Shown here: positions 45,853-54,843 of the stretch, piece after piece
How the letters are laid out: every line of letters begins with the position of its first letter
Numbering within the stretch: the first letter of the stretch is position 1
Assembly: GCA_013215465.1 (NCBI GenBank)
Contig: JABSOW010000005.1
Location: 1-64,000 of the forward strand
Length of the DNA stretch: 64,000 bases
Direction of reading: 5' to 3'
Source: Colwellia sp.
GTDB taxonomy: Bacteria; Pseudomonadota; Gammaproteobacteria; Enterobacterales; Alteromonadaceae
Made by a program: the position numbers and the translations under genes
The notes under the pieces: model-generated
What the model saw: only the letters and a program-made list of their open reading frames with translations
What the model was told of the DNA's origin: nothing
Database searches by the model: none

Positions 45853-46908
45853 TTAAACTAAACTTGTTAACATTTCTTCAGAATAACTTGTTAACGGTTC
45901 ATTGTTTCGTATTTTAGCGACATAATCAGGGTTAGCGATAAAAGGTCGGCCAATAGCAATAAGATCAAATTTATCATCACTTATCGCACTACTTGCTGTT
46001 TCAGCACTGTAACTTCCTACCCCAACTAAGGTTTTATTATAATTCGCTCTAACATAACTTGATGCACTACCACCTAAATAATCGAACTCCATACTATCGT
46101 CAAAGATGCCAATATGAAGAAATGCTAAATTACGTTGCTCTAACGCTGGTAATAAATGATCGAATACTGCGCGATCTTGGCTATCGCCATTGATGTTGAA
46201 ATAGGCACCAGGTGACACTCTTAATCCCGTTCTATCAGCGCCAATTCTATTAATTATTTCATCAAGAACTTCTAATGGAAAACGAACCATATTTTCACTA
46301 CTGCCACCATATTCATCATTGCGACGGTTACTATCATGATGTAAAAACTGATCAATCAGATAACCATTTGCACCATGAATTTCAACACCATCAAAACCTG
46401 CTTCAAGTGCGTTTTCAGCGGCTTGGCCATAATCTGTTACTAATGTTTTTATTTCTTCAACAGTAACAGCCTTAGGAATTTTATAAGTTAACTCTCTCAT
46501 TCTAGGTACGCTACCTTCAACGCCGAGAGCAGAAGGTGCTAACACTGGCGCATCAGCGTTACCATTGCCGTAAAAAAAGGGGTGAGCGACACGGCCGGTA
46601 TGCCAAAGTTGAGCAAAAATTTTACCGCCATTTTTATGTACTGCACTAGTGACTGTTTTCCAACCTTCAATTTGCGCTTGGCTGAACAAACCAGGAGTAT
46701 TGGGGTAGCCTTGACCGTCAGGACGAATAATTACCGCTTCAGAAATTATTAAACCAGCTTCAGCTCTTCGAGCGTAATATTGTGCCATTGCTGGTGTAGG
46801 CACTAAATTATCATCTGCCATGCAGCGTGTTAATGGTGCCATTAATATACGGTTGCTTAAATTAATCGTATTGTTTAATGCATAAGGTTTAAATAAATTT
46901 GCTGTCAT
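45853..46908 (-). CDS. nemA: Old yellow enzyme family ene-reductase (NemA-like)
   Basis: This is an FMN-dependent NADPH ene-reductase of the NemA group, which reduces N-ethylmaleimide, nitroesters and other electrophiles. The 351 residues show LSNRILMAPLTRCMADDNLV, AQYYARRAEAGLIISEAV, LWHTGRVAHP, the substrate His/Asn motif EIHGANGYLIDQF, HDSNRRNDEYGGS and AIGRPFIANPD. The ATG at 46908 follows AGGAGTATCTCC. It is divergent from a TetR regulator whose operators fill the gap, implying electrophile-induced expression. The exact substrate is not known. Confidence 0.9.
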   Translation of the reverse strand: MTANLFKPYALNNTINLSNRILMAPLTRCMADDNLVPTPAMAQYYARRAEAGLIISEAVIIRPDGQGYPNTPGLFSQAQIEGWKTVTSAVHKNGGKIFAQLWHTGRVAHPFFYGNGNADAPVLAPSALGVEGSVPRMRELTYKIPKAVTVEEIKTLVTDYGQAAENALEAGFDGVEIHGANGYLIDQFLHHDSNRRNDEYGGSSENMVRFPLEVLDEIINRIGADRTGLRVSPGAYFNINGDSQDRAVFDHLLPALEQRNLAFLHIGIFDDSMEFDYLGGSASSYVRANYNKTLVGVGSYSAETASSAISDDKFDLIAIGRPFIANPDYVAKIRNNEPLTSYSEEMLTSLV

Positions 46909-46923
46909 GGAGATACTCCTTTT

Positions 46924-46991
46924 TTGAATGTTCGTTCAAGATACTCTTGTTTGAACGAACGTTCAAGTATTATTTTTGAATGCTTGTTCAA
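46924..46991. promoter_or_regulatory. Three 16-bp dyad operators between nemA and tetR
   Basis: The dyads are: TTGAATG-TT-CGTTCAA (46924-46939, one mismatch), TTGAACG-AA-CGTTCAA (46951-46966, perfect) and TTGAATG-CT-TGTTCAA (46976-46991, weaker). Spacing is 27 and 25 bases between starts. They overlap the -35 boxes of both divergent promoters, so binding should repress both genes. Confidence 0.8.
46938..46966 (-). promoter_or_regulatory. nemA promoter
   Basis: On the minus strand TTGAAC (46966-46961) and TATCTT (46943-46938) are spaced 17 bases apart, 30 bases upstream of the nemA ATG. The middle operator covers the -35 box. Confidence 0.65.
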
Positions 46992-47004
46992 ATAAGCGTA
47001 TAAT
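46976..47004 (+). promoter_or_regulatory. tetR promoter
   Basis: TTGAAT (46976-46981) and a consensus TATAAT (46999-47004) are spaced 17 bases apart, 33 bases before the regulator ATG. The third dyad covers the -35 box, implying autoregulation. Confidence 0.72.
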
Positions 47005-47037
47005 CGACAAATCTAAGGTGAGCAAGGTGGTAAATAA

Positions 47038-47619
47038 ATGCGTAATGCTGAGTTTGATAAAGAAAAAGTATTGAGATCTGCCATGAATGCTTTTATGAAC
47101 AAAGGTTTTGCCAATACCAGCATGCAAGATCTAAAAAAAGCAACAGGTCTCCATCCTGGTTCTATTTACTGTGCTTTTGAAAATAAACGGGGATTATTGC
47201 TAGCAGCACTTGAACAATACCGTTTAGACAGACAAGCTGAATTTGAGCGTTTTTTTTCTGCATCACAACGAACAACAGATAATTTAAAATTATATCTTGA
47301 TAATGTAGTAACCGAATGCATCAGTTGTGATAATACTCAGGCCTGTTTATTGACCAAAACCTTGAACGAAGCTGCAGAGCAAGATATTGAAATACAACAG
47401 GTAATTAGTGATAACTTATCTATGCTACAACAAGCATTCGCTGAAAAATTTGAGCAAGCTAAAAAAGAAGGGGATATCAGCGCACAAAAAGATAGTGAAC
47501 ATTTAGCCAGATATTTTTTGATGGGCATGTATGGCTTAAGAACGTTTGCGCAAACTCACCCTGAGCCTAGGGTATTAAAACAACTTGCTGAGCAGCTTTA
47601 TCAAGATGTTTTAAGGTGA
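47038..47619 (+). CDS. TetR/AcrR-family transcriptional regulator
   Basis: This 193-residue repressor has an N-terminal helix-turn-helix domain (LRSAMNAFMNKGFANTSMQD and LKKATGLHPGSIYCAFENK). The helical ligand domain contains Cys residues (VTECISCDNTQACLLTKTLN) like those used by thiol-sensing TetR regulators. It is divergent from a NemA-type reductase with shared operators, so it is probably its electrophile-sensing repressor, analogous to NemR. That is inference. AAGGTGG precedes the ATG at 47038. Confidence 0.88.
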   Translation: MRNAEFDKEKVLRSAMNAFMNKGFANTSMQDLKKATGLHPGSIYCAFENKRGLLLAALEQYRLDRQAEFERFFSASQRTTDNLKLYLDNVVTECISCDNTQACLLTKTLNEAAEQDIEIQQVISDNLSMLQQAFAEKFEQAKKEGDISAQKDSEHLARYFLMGMYGLRTFAQTHPEPRVLKQLAEQLYQDVLR

Positions 47620-47702
47620 GTTTATTTTCTAATCAGTTTATTTATAGTAGCTAAAACTTGAACGGATATTTTTGATTTATAAGTTATAATCAAACCTGAC
47701 AG

Positions 47703-47758
47703 TCGAAAAACCCACCATTGCCGCCAGTCACGAAGTCGCATTGGCATGACTTCAAAGT
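47703..47758 (-). repeat. Copy C (fragment) of the dispersed small-peptide-like repeat
   Basis: GCCGCCAGTCACGAAGT and ATGACTTCAAAGTGCGCA correspond to 36884-36917 in the same orientation (CCGCCAGTCATGAAGT, ATGACTCTAAAGTGCGCA). Only the 5' end of the element remains. It abuts a second repeat block at 47765. Confidence 0.6.
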
Positions 47759-47764
47759 GCGCAG

Positions 47765-47837
47765 TATAGTCCTTTCAGTCTGAATAAATCTATAATTAGG
47801 ATGTTCAGATCATGTGCCTATCTCATACGAATATTGT
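47765..47837 (-). repeat. Degraded copy of the 3' end of the 25164-25367 gene
   Basis: Aligned with 25166-25237, shared blocks include TATAGTC, CTGAATA, TGTTCAG and ATGTGCCTAT-TCATACGAAT. On the minus strand it reads SYEIGT, then a stop, matching SYEIGTYPEQ in the intact small secreted protein. It is a pseudogene fragment. Confidence 0.6.
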
Positions 47838-48293
47838 TTAAATTTATATATCGACAAAGATGGTGTTCAAAAAGAATTTGGACATGAAATCGATTTTTTT
47901 TATTCAAAAGGTGCAGAACAATTTTATGATTATTTAAAATTAATTGTGCAGGAATCTATAGAGTGGCTCTCTATGTCTAAAGAGATTTTAGGCTCCCAAA
48001 TAAAATATCATACAACGGATGATATTTTTGAATTGGCATCTGTAGCTGGAGCAATAAATTTTGATTTAAAAGATGAATCTGATTTGAGTTTTTGTAAAAG
48101 TGAATCAAAAAATAAAATAGATGAAGGTTTATAACAATCAGCAAACCCTGCAAATGTGCTACGTTTTTCCAACAAAATGGAATTTAACTTAGACACTCAT
48201 ATAGGTAAAATATCTGGCGGGCAACGCCAAGGTCGTATGGCATCACTGGCTAGCATGTCTAGATCCCAGAAAGTTGTATTAACAGAGATATAG
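47814..48293 (+). pseudogene. Unknown gene interrupted by an in-frame TAA
   Basis: A frame of 106 codons (from a GTG inside the repeat block) ends at TAA 48132-48134. The same frame then stays open for 52 more codons (QSANPANVLRFSNKMEF, SGGQRQGRMASLASM) to TAG at 48293. The first part is acidic and helical (FYSKGAEQFYDYLKLIVQES). The true 5' end is probably lost, because the first codons lie in antisense repeat sequence. No family is recognised. It may be a nonsense-mutated remnant or, less likely, two short coupled reading frames. Confidence 0.5.
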
Positions 48294-48549
48294 CAGTCTT
48301 CAGACTATTCTTTGAGCGATATCGATCTTTTACATTAAAGTTTTATAAAAATAAAAACTAACTTTGATTTCTATCAATAATATATTTTTGTGTACTTTTT
48401 ATAATAAAGCCAATTTCAACTAAGAAAATATATTCATCTTTATCCGAATTAGAGATATGTAAACGTAAGGTGAACCATTTACCCGCTCACCCAACACGCT
48501 AATTTTTCTCAAGTAGATAATAAATGTCGCTCTATCTTAAGGTGCAATA

Positions 48550-50184
48550 ATGCAAAAACTATTTCGTTTATTTACCATTAAAACAAAATTAAATTTAATA
48601 CTCTTGGTGTCAATCTCAGCATTGCTCATTAGTCAGCTGATTACCATGAATGAGGTTTGGATTGATCTAAATCAGGCTAAGAAAAATGAATTAAAACATC
48701 TGACACAAGTGGCTTATTCCATAATGGCTAAGCAAGATCAATTGGTGAAAAATGGTAGTCAAACGTTATCACAAGCTAAAACGAATGCCAAACAACTGAT
48801 AGAGCAACTCTCATATGGAGAGCATGAATATTTTTTCATTTTTGACAAACAATACACTATGGTAATGCACCCGATTAATCCTCAAATGGTTGGTCAAGAC
48901 CTAACATCTGTGGTTGATTCGGACGGCAAGTTGTTTTTTAGACACTTAATTAGCGATGCCATTGCTCAAGGTGATAGTTTTGTCCGCTATGCTTGGCCAA
49001 GGGCTAACCAACAAATAGCGGAAAAAAAGTTAACCTACGCTAAATATTATCCTGCTTGGAGCTGGGGGGTGGCAACAGGCGTTTATCTCAATGATATAGA
49101 ACAAAGTTTTAAGCATGAATTGAAAATAGCCTTGTTGACTACCTTAGTTATTGTCTTTATCACTTTTTTTATTGTTTATTTAACCTCAAATGCCATTCTT
49201 ACACCGCTATTATCTTTAGAAAGAAAAATGGTGCAGGTGGCTCAAACCAACGATTTAACCATTAGAGTAGACGCTAGTGGTAAAGATGAATTAGCAGATA
49301 TGGGTAACTCTTTCAATAGTATGCTTGCTAGTTTTCATCAGATCTTACATACCATGAATTTAGCCTCTGAGAAAATTTCCTGTGCGTCAATTCAATTATC
49401 GGGCACCACCCAGCAAACCTTAGTGGGCATGGAAGAGCAACAAGCACAGACACATCAAGTGGCCAGTGCCATGACTGAAATGTCTGCCACCGTACATGAA
49501 GTTGCTAACAATATTAGTGATGCCGCCAGTGCTTCACATAATGCGGCCAAAGCAACTGAATCGGGGAAAGTGGTGGTTGCACAATCTTGCCAGTTAATAG
49601 AAGAGCTCTCAGGCAAGCTTGTGCAGGCAGAAATTTTAGTTCACACCCTTGAAGAGCAAAGTGACAACATATCTTCAATTTTATCCGTTATTACCGGGAT
49701 TGCCGAACAGACCAATCTACTTGCCTTAAATGCAGCAATTGAAGCGGCTAGAGCCGGGGAGCAAGGCCGAGGCTTTGCTGTGGTCGCTGATGAGGTACGT
49801 AACTTATCTTCTCGTACTCATGAGTCAGCCAATGAAATACATAGCGTTATTAACAACTTGCAATCTGGCGCCCAAGCAGCAGCCAATGCTATGACCGAAA
49901 GTAAGCAAGCAGCTCTGCTAGTTGTTAACCATGCGGACAAAACAGAACAGGTATTAGTCGAAATATCAGATTCTGTTCTTCAAATTGATTCCATGACCAG
50001 TCAAATAGCCAGCGCATCAGAAGAACAAACGCTTGTTGCAGAAGAGATTAATAGAAATATTGACAATATCAGCCAGATCTCGGAAGAAAGTGTTATTGGT
50101 GGCAAACAAACGGCATTGGCAAGCGAAGAGCTTGCACAACTTTCGCTCGAGATAAAAGCTATGGTTGAACAATTTCAATGTTAA
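48550..50184 (+). CDS. Methyl-accepting chemotaxis protein with single Cache domain
   Basis: This 544-residue inner-membrane chemoreceptor has a first helix ([18 protein letters not shown]), a periplasmic sCache-type sensor ([56 protein letters not shown]) and a second helix ([17 protein letters not shown]). A HAMP domain follows, then the conserved hairpin tip [20 protein letters not shown] with [17 protein letters not shown]. The sensor type often binds small organic acids, but the ligand is unknown. There is no C-terminal CheR-docking pentapeptide. No che genes are nearby. Confidence 0.92.
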   Translation: MQKLFRLFTIKTKLNLILLVSISALLISQLITMNEVWIDLNQAKKNELKHLTQVAYSIMAKQDQLVKNGSQTLSQAKTNAKQLIEQLSYGEHEYFFIFDKQYTMVMHPINPQMVGQDLTSVVDSDGKLFFRHLISDAIAQGDSFVRYAWPRANQQIAEKKLTYAKYYPAWSWGVATGVYLNDIEQSFKHELKIALLTTLVIVFITFFIVYLTSNAILTPLLSLERKMVQVAQTNDLTIRVDASGKDELADMGNSFNSMLASFHQILHTMNLASEKISCASIQLSGTTQQTLVGMEEQQAQTHQVASAMTEMSATVHEVANNISDAASASHNAAKATESGKVVVAQSCQLIEELSGKLVQAEILVHTLEEQSDNISSILSVITGIAEQTNLLALNAAIEAARAGEQGRGFAVVADEVRNLSSRTHESANEIHSVINNLQSGAQAAANAMTESKQAALLVVNHADKTEQVLVEISDSVLQIDSMTSQIASASEEQTLVAEEINRNIDNISQISEESVIGGKQTALASEELAQLSLEIKAMVEQFQC

Positions 50185-50363
50185 GCGACACCATAAGGAT
50201 AAGTAAACGCCATTGAGCCAGCCGTTTTAATAAAGCGGTAGAGTATCGCACTGGGGTTCGCGCCCCGTGTGTAATTTGAGGGTTATTTTGACTGGTTACC
50301 GGGTAAATCAGTACATCAAAAACTTGCTGTTGGCGAATAATTAACAACTTAAGTCTTTTATGG

Positions 50364-51583
50364 CACGGCTAGCGCATTTTAATCCCAGATTCCAGCAGGG
50401 TTGAGCGATATTCATCGTCTAGCCCTGCCATTTTCTTTTTAGCGGCTATACTGGCTTTTTTCGTATCATCTTGTTTGAACAATGCCATCGCTATCTTTCT
50501 CATAACGTTAAATACTAGCGGACCTTGAGCCTTACGTATTCGCGATTCATCCTCCCTAAATGTCATATCAAGTACCCAGTGCATACTTTCTACTTGCCAA
50601 TGGCTTCTCACCGACCCTAAAGCCTGCTTGGCGTTTAAGCCTAATGAGCTAATATACCACCGTGTTTCGCTCGTCTCTTTCCCTGTACTCTTTTCAATTA
50701 CATCTGATGTCACTTTGATGATGCTTTTTAAACCTTTCCACTGATATTTTTTATCTATCCAGCTTGTATCAATGAGTAATTGTCGGCAAGTTCTTGTTTC
50801 GATTCTCCCGTGCCCTGAGCTGATATCACTGTGCTCGGAAAACATCTCATCAGATAAGCCTTCTCGCTCCTTTTTATGCCACCACGCTTCAAGCTCTGCC
50901 TGCATACCTGAATGGTTACCCTTAAGTGCCAAAATATAATCCGCTTTTTGTTTAATAATTTGTTGGGCTATTTCTCTTTGGCATCCCATGGCATCGAGTG
51001 TAATAATACTATTTTCAATATCTAACATCGTTAACAGCTCTGGGATAGCGGTAATTTCATTGGTTTTATTACCTACAGCCACTTGCCCTAAAACCAGTTG
51101 GTGCTGACAACTCCAAGCGCTAACAGTATGGAGGGCACTTTTTCTATCTTTGGTGGAAAAAGACCGTCGCGCCGTTTTACCGTCAATGGCAATGACATCG
51201 CAGCCAGTATTTTTTACAAGTGAAGATATCCAAGACTGGAATGCTTTTTCAATTTCATCACTTTTTAACCGACAAATTACACGAGCAATGGTGTCATGAC
51301 GCGGAATACCTGCCTCAAAAGAGCCATATTGACGCAGCCAATCAAGCTTGATATGCCCAAAGTTTTCAATATCCTCCCAGCCTTCGGAGCCTGAGATAAC
51401 AGCACTTATCGCGAGTAAAAGGATATCCATCAGGTTATGCTTTTTACAGCGTTCTATGCGTGGGTCAGAAATTGATTCAAAGTGGGTCAAGAAAGTCGCG
51501 CTCATGTTAATTACCTCAATGTATTATATTGAGATCTGATCGTGACTAAAGCAAAAAGTTCAATTTATAATGATCTTGCCGTG
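50364..51583 (-). mobile_element. ISAs1-family insertion sequence, apparently intact
   Basis: It contains one full transposase. The ends are imperfect inverted repeats: CACGGCTAGCGCATTTTAAT (50364-50383) against the complement of 51564-51583, 15 of 20 identical. The left repeat overlaps the transposase stop. The length of 1220 bases fits the family. No clear target duplication is seen next to these ends, so the boundaries are approximate. Confidence 0.7.
50369..51505 (-). CDS. ISAs1-family transposase
   Basis: This 378-residue DDE transposase has an N-terminal associated domain (SDPRIERCKKHNLMDILLLA, SGSEGWEDIENFG). The catalytic Asp residues are in DVIAIDGKTARRS and ITLDAMGCQ, and the late Glu region is HWQVESMHWVLDMTFREDES. 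No frameshift or stop is seen, so it may be active. It sits between the chemoreceptor and the cytochrome oxidase operon, in neither gene. The ATG at 51505 follows GAGGTAATTAAC. Confidence 0.9.
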   Translation of the reverse strand: MSATFLTHFESISDPRIERCKKHNLMDILLLAISAVISGSEGWEDIENFGHIKLDWLRQYGSFEAGIPRHDTIARVICRLKSDEIEKAFQSWISSLVKNTGCDVIAIDGKTARRSFSTKDRKSALHTVSAWSCQHQLVLGQVAVGNKTNEITAIPELLTMLDIENSIITLDAMGCQREIAQQIIKQKADYILALKGNHSGMQAELEAWWHKKEREGLSDEMFSEHSDISSGHGRIETRTCRQLLIDTSWIDKKYQWKGLKSIIKVTSDVIEKSTGKETSETRWYISSLGLNAKQALGSVRSHWQVESMHWVLDMTFREDESRIRKAQGPLVFNVMRKIAMALFKQDDTKKASIAAKKKMAGLDDEYRSTLLESGIKMR

Positions 51584-52075
51584 GTACTCGTTTACCTTTT
51601 CAATAAACTTTTTCTGTTAAGCTAATATTTTATTTTTACCTCAATTATTCCTTTCTATCCTTTATTGGTTGGTTAAAAAATAACCAGTGTAAATTATTTA
51701 CCCACATCAGAATATCAATTTTCTAAATGATGAAAATAGCACCAGCCTATACCACTCAAGCCTGCGTCTTATCTTAGAGTTGTTACTCTATTGAAATTAT
51801 TGGTATTTATTTATTTATAAATAAATAAATTGTTTGACCTAGATCAAATTTTGAGTGATTCTAGAGCTGAAATCGAACAAAAAATGACTGTATACAACAA
51901 TAAAAAAAGACGTTAAATCGCTCGATATCTGCCTAGTCAGTTAAGGTGTGCCATTTCACGTTGGTTAATTTAATAAAAAAATAATAACTAAATTAACAGA
52001 TATTCAGTTCAATGAGTTGTGATGTACATTACTGCATTTCTGTTTTCTATTTTTAATAGATAGAGGAGAGGTTGA
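51584..52075. other. Long leader/promoter region of the cytochrome oxidase operon
   Basis: About 490 AT-rich bases precede the first oxidase gene. The only site I can support is an FNR-like dyad at 51834-51847. A good ribosome binding site, GAGGAGAGG, lies just before the GTG start at 52076. No small gene is apparent. Confidence 0.5.
51834..51847. promoter_or_regulatory. FNR/Anr-type box upstream of the cox operon
   Basis: TTGAC-CTAG-ATCAA matches the FNR dyad consensus TTGAT-N4-ATCAA at 9 of 10 positions. It lies 229 bases upstream of the coxB start. It would link oxidase expression to oxygen; in many bacteria FNR represses aa3 oxidases. Binding is not shown. Confidence 0.55.
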
Positions 52076-53239
52076 GTGAGCAGAGGTAACCAAAATTGGT
52101 TGGTGGGGGCTTGGCTGTTTTTAGGGTCTATGTTTTCTAGTTCAACATGGGCAGATACCCAGTTAAATATGACTAAAGGGGTAACGGCAGTTAGTAGAGA
52201 GGTATATGATCTACATATGCTATCACTCTATATTTGTACTGCTATTGGTGTGATTGTGTTTGGTGCCATGTTCTGGTCTATGGCTTTTCATCGAAAATCT
52301 AAAGGCGCGAAAGCTGCTGACTTTCATGAAAGCACTAAAGTAGAAATACTTTGGACCGCCATTCCTATTGTTATTCTTATCGCTATGGCGGTTCCAGCAA
52401 CTAGCACCTTGATTAACATGGAAAATAATGACAACTCTGATGTCACTATTCAAATTACTGGTTCGCAGTGGAAATGGCACTATAAATATTTTGATGAGAA
52501 TATTGAATACTATTCAGTGCTTTCGACACCACGAGCACAGTATGAAAATCAAAATGGTAGTTTTGACGGTAACGGTGCTCACAAGGGTGAGAATTATTTA
52601 CTGGAAGTAGATAAACCCTTAGTTATCCCAGCCAATAAAAAAGTCCGTTTTTTAATTACCTCTGATGATGTTATCCATTCGTGGTGGGTTCCTGCCTTTG
52701 CCGTTAAGCAAGATGCTAACCCTGGCTTCATTAATGAAGCGTGGACTAATGTTGATGTACCCGGAACTTATCGAGGTCAGTGTGCTGAGCTTTGTGGAAA
52801 AGATCATGGCTTTATGCCCATTGTTGTCGAAGTTAAGTCACCGGAAGATTATGACGTTTGGTTAAATGAACAGTATGTTTTAACGGCAAAAGCTGCGGAT
52901 GCTGAGAAAGCTTCTTTAAGTACTTCTATGAGTAAAGATGAATTAATGCAGTTAGGTGAAACTACTTACATGGCTCATTGCTCTGCTTGCCATCAACCGA
53001 CTGGTTTAGGTTTACCACCGACATTTCCTGCGCTTAAAGGTAGTACAGTTGCTACCCAAGAGCCTGTTGAACAACATATTTCTTTAGTACTAAGCGGCAA
53101 AGGCATGATGCCTCCATTTGGTAAACAGTTAAGTTTGAACGAAATAGCCGCAGTAGTTACTTATGAGCGAAATGCTTGGGGTAATGAAACTGGTGATCTA
53201 GTACAAAGTTCAGATGTTAAAGCGGCAAGCGAGGAGTAA
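52076..53239 (+). CDS. coxB: Cytochrome c oxidase subunit II with fused cytochrome c domain
   Basis: This subunit takes electrons from cytochrome c through CuA. The 387 residues have a signal/first helix, two membrane helices, and a cupredoxin domain with CuA ligands in HSWWVPAFAVKQD and CAELCGKDHGFM. A C-terminal cytochrome c domain has heme motif CSACH and an axial-Met region (KGMMPPFGKQLS). That makes it the caa3-like subunit II variant. It starts at GTG 52076 after GAGGAGAGG. It is first of the coxB-ctaD-ctaG-coxC operon. Confidence 0.94.
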   Translation: MSRGNQNWLVGAWLFLGSMFSSSTWADTQLNMTKGVTAVSREVYDLHMLSLYICTAIGVIVFGAMFWSMAFHRKSKGAKAADFHESTKVEILWTAIPIVILIAMAVPATSTLINMENNDNSDVTIQITGSQWKWHYKYFDENIEYYSVLSTPRAQYENQNGSFDGNGAHKGENYLLEVDKPLVIPANKKVRFLITSDDVIHSWWVPAFAVKQDANPGFINEAWTNVDVPGTYRGQCAELCGKDHGFMPIVVEVKSPEDYDVWLNEQYVLTAKAADAEKASLSTSMSKDELMQLGETTYMAHCSACHQPTGLGLPPTFPALKGSTVATQEPVEQHISLVLSGKGMMPPFGKQLSLNEIAAVVTYERNAWGNETGDLVQSSDVKAASEE

Positions 53240-53242
53240 GAC

Positions 53243-54841
53243 ATGACAACAGATACAATAAACGAATCGCTTGATGATGCGCATAATGATCATCACGCCC
53301 ATAAAATGACAGGTATAAAACGTTGGTTATACACAACGAACCATAAGGATATAGGTACGCTATATTTATGGTTTGCTTTTATCATGTTTTTAACTGGTGG
53401 TGCACTCGCCATGGTGATCCGTGCTGAGTTATTTCAGCCGGGTTTGCAAATAGTTGAGCCTGACTTTTTCAATCAATTAACTACCGTGCATGGATTAATC
53501 ATGGTGTTCGGCGCAATTATGCCGGCTTTTACCGGTTTTGCTAACTGGATGATACCTATGATGATTGGTGCGCCAGATATGGCTTTGCCGAGAATGAATA
53601 ACTGGAGCTTTTGGATATTACCATTCGCTTTTGCTATTTTGTTAGGAACTTTTTTTATGGAAAGTGGCGCACCTAACTTTGGTTGGACATTCTACGCGCC
53701 ATTATCGACCACATATTCTAATGGCAGTACCGCATTTTTTGTTTTTGCTGTTCATATTATGGGGATCTCTTCAATAATGGGGGCGATTAATATTGTCGTT
53801 ACTATTATGAATTTACGTGCGCCGGGCATGACATATATGAAAATGCCACTATTTGTTTGGACATTTTTCATCACCGCTTATTTGCTTATTGCCGTAATGC
53901 CGGTGTTAGCAGGCGTAGTAACAATGCTGTTAACTGATACCTATTTTGGCACCAGTTTCTTTGATGCTGCCGGTGGTGGTGATCCAGTAATGTTCCAGCA
54001 TATTTTCTGGTTCTTTGGTCACCCAGAAGTGTACATTATGATTTTGCCTGCTTTTGGTATTGTTTCAACCACCATTCCAGCTTTTTCACGTAAGAAGTTA
54101 TTCGGTTATAGCTCGATGGTTTATGCAACATCGTCTATTGCTTTGTTATCATTTATTGTTTGGGCGCACCATATGTTTACTACGGGCATGCCGTTATTTG
54201 GTGAGTTATTCTTTATGTATTGCACCATGCTAATTGCAGTGCCAACTGGGGTTAAGGTATTTAACTGGGTTGCGACCATGTGGCGCGGCTCACTTACTTT
54301 TGAAGTGCCAATGCTGTTTTCTATCGCCTTTGTTATTTTGTTCACTATTGGTGGTTTCTCTGGTTTGATGCTGGCACTGACGCCGGTAGATTTTCAATAT
54401 CATGATACTTACTTTGTCGTGGCCCATTTTCATTATGTGTTAGTAACAGGCTCGTTATTCTCAATTTATGCAGGTGCTTATTTTTGGCTACCCAAGTGGA
54501 CTGGGCACATGTTCAATGAATCGTTAGCTAAATGGCATTTCTGGTGTTCGTTAATTTCGGTAAATTTATTGTTCTTTCCTATGCATTTCTTAGGGTTAGC
54601 TGGTATGCCTCGCCGTATTCCAGATTATGCATTGCAGTTTGCTGATTTTAATAAATGGGTCAGTATTGGTGGTTTTGCTTTTGGTTTATCACAGTTGATA
54701 TTCTTAGTTGTGGTTATCAAGTGTATTAAGGGTGGCGAGAAAGCGCCAGCTAAACCATGGGATGGCGCCGAAGGTTTGGAATGGACAGTAGCAAGCCCAG
54801 CGCCTTATCATACCTTTAGTACACCACCTAAGGTGGACTAG
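53243..54841 (+). CDS. ctaD: Cytochrome c oxidase subunit I
   Basis: This is the catalytic heme a/a3-CuB subunit of 532 residues and 12 helices. Visible features are the heme ligand region TTVHGLIMVFGA, the CuB ligand and cross-linked Tyr in FFGHPEVYIMILP, the second CuB pair in FIVWAHHMFTTGM, the K-channel-type YSSMVYATSS and the heme ligands in HDTYFVVAHFHYV. An N-terminal His-rich tail (DDAHNDHHAHK) precedes the first helix. It starts 3 bases after coxB. Confidence 0.96.
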   Translation: MTTDTINESLDDAHNDHHAHKMTGIKRWLYTTNHKDIGTLYLWFAFIMFLTGGALAMVIRAELFQPGLQIVEPDFFNQLTTVHGLIMVFGAIMPAFTGFANWMIPMMIGAPDMALPRMNNWSFWILPFAFAILLGTFFMESGAPNFGWTFYAPLSTTYSNGSTAFFVFAVHIMGISSIMGAINIVVTIMNLRAPGMTYMKMPLFVWTFFITAYLLIAVMPVLAGVVTMLLTDTYFGTSFFDAAGGGDPVMFQHIFWFFGHPEVYIMILPAFGIVSTTIPAFSRKKLFGYSSMVYATSSIALLSFIVWAHHMFTTGMPLFGELFFMYCTMLIAVPTGVKVFNWVATMWRGSLTFEVPMLFSIAFVILFTIGGFSGLMLALTPVDFQYHDTYFVVAHFHYVLVTGSLFSIYAGAYFWLPKWTGHMFNESLAKWHFWCSLISVNLLFFPMHFLGLAGMPRRIPDYALQFADFNKWVSIGGFAFGLSQLIFLVVVIKCIKGGEKAPAKPWDGAEGLEWTVASPAPYHTFSTPPKVD

Positions 54842-54843
54842 AA

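Noticed and set aside
50240-50275. tRNA-like sequence with GGTAGAG and a GGGGTTCGCGCCCC arm
   Set aside because: A T-arm-like hairpin is present, but no acceptor stem or anticodon arm can be folded around it at the right distances. It is probably a repeat or IS flank fragment.
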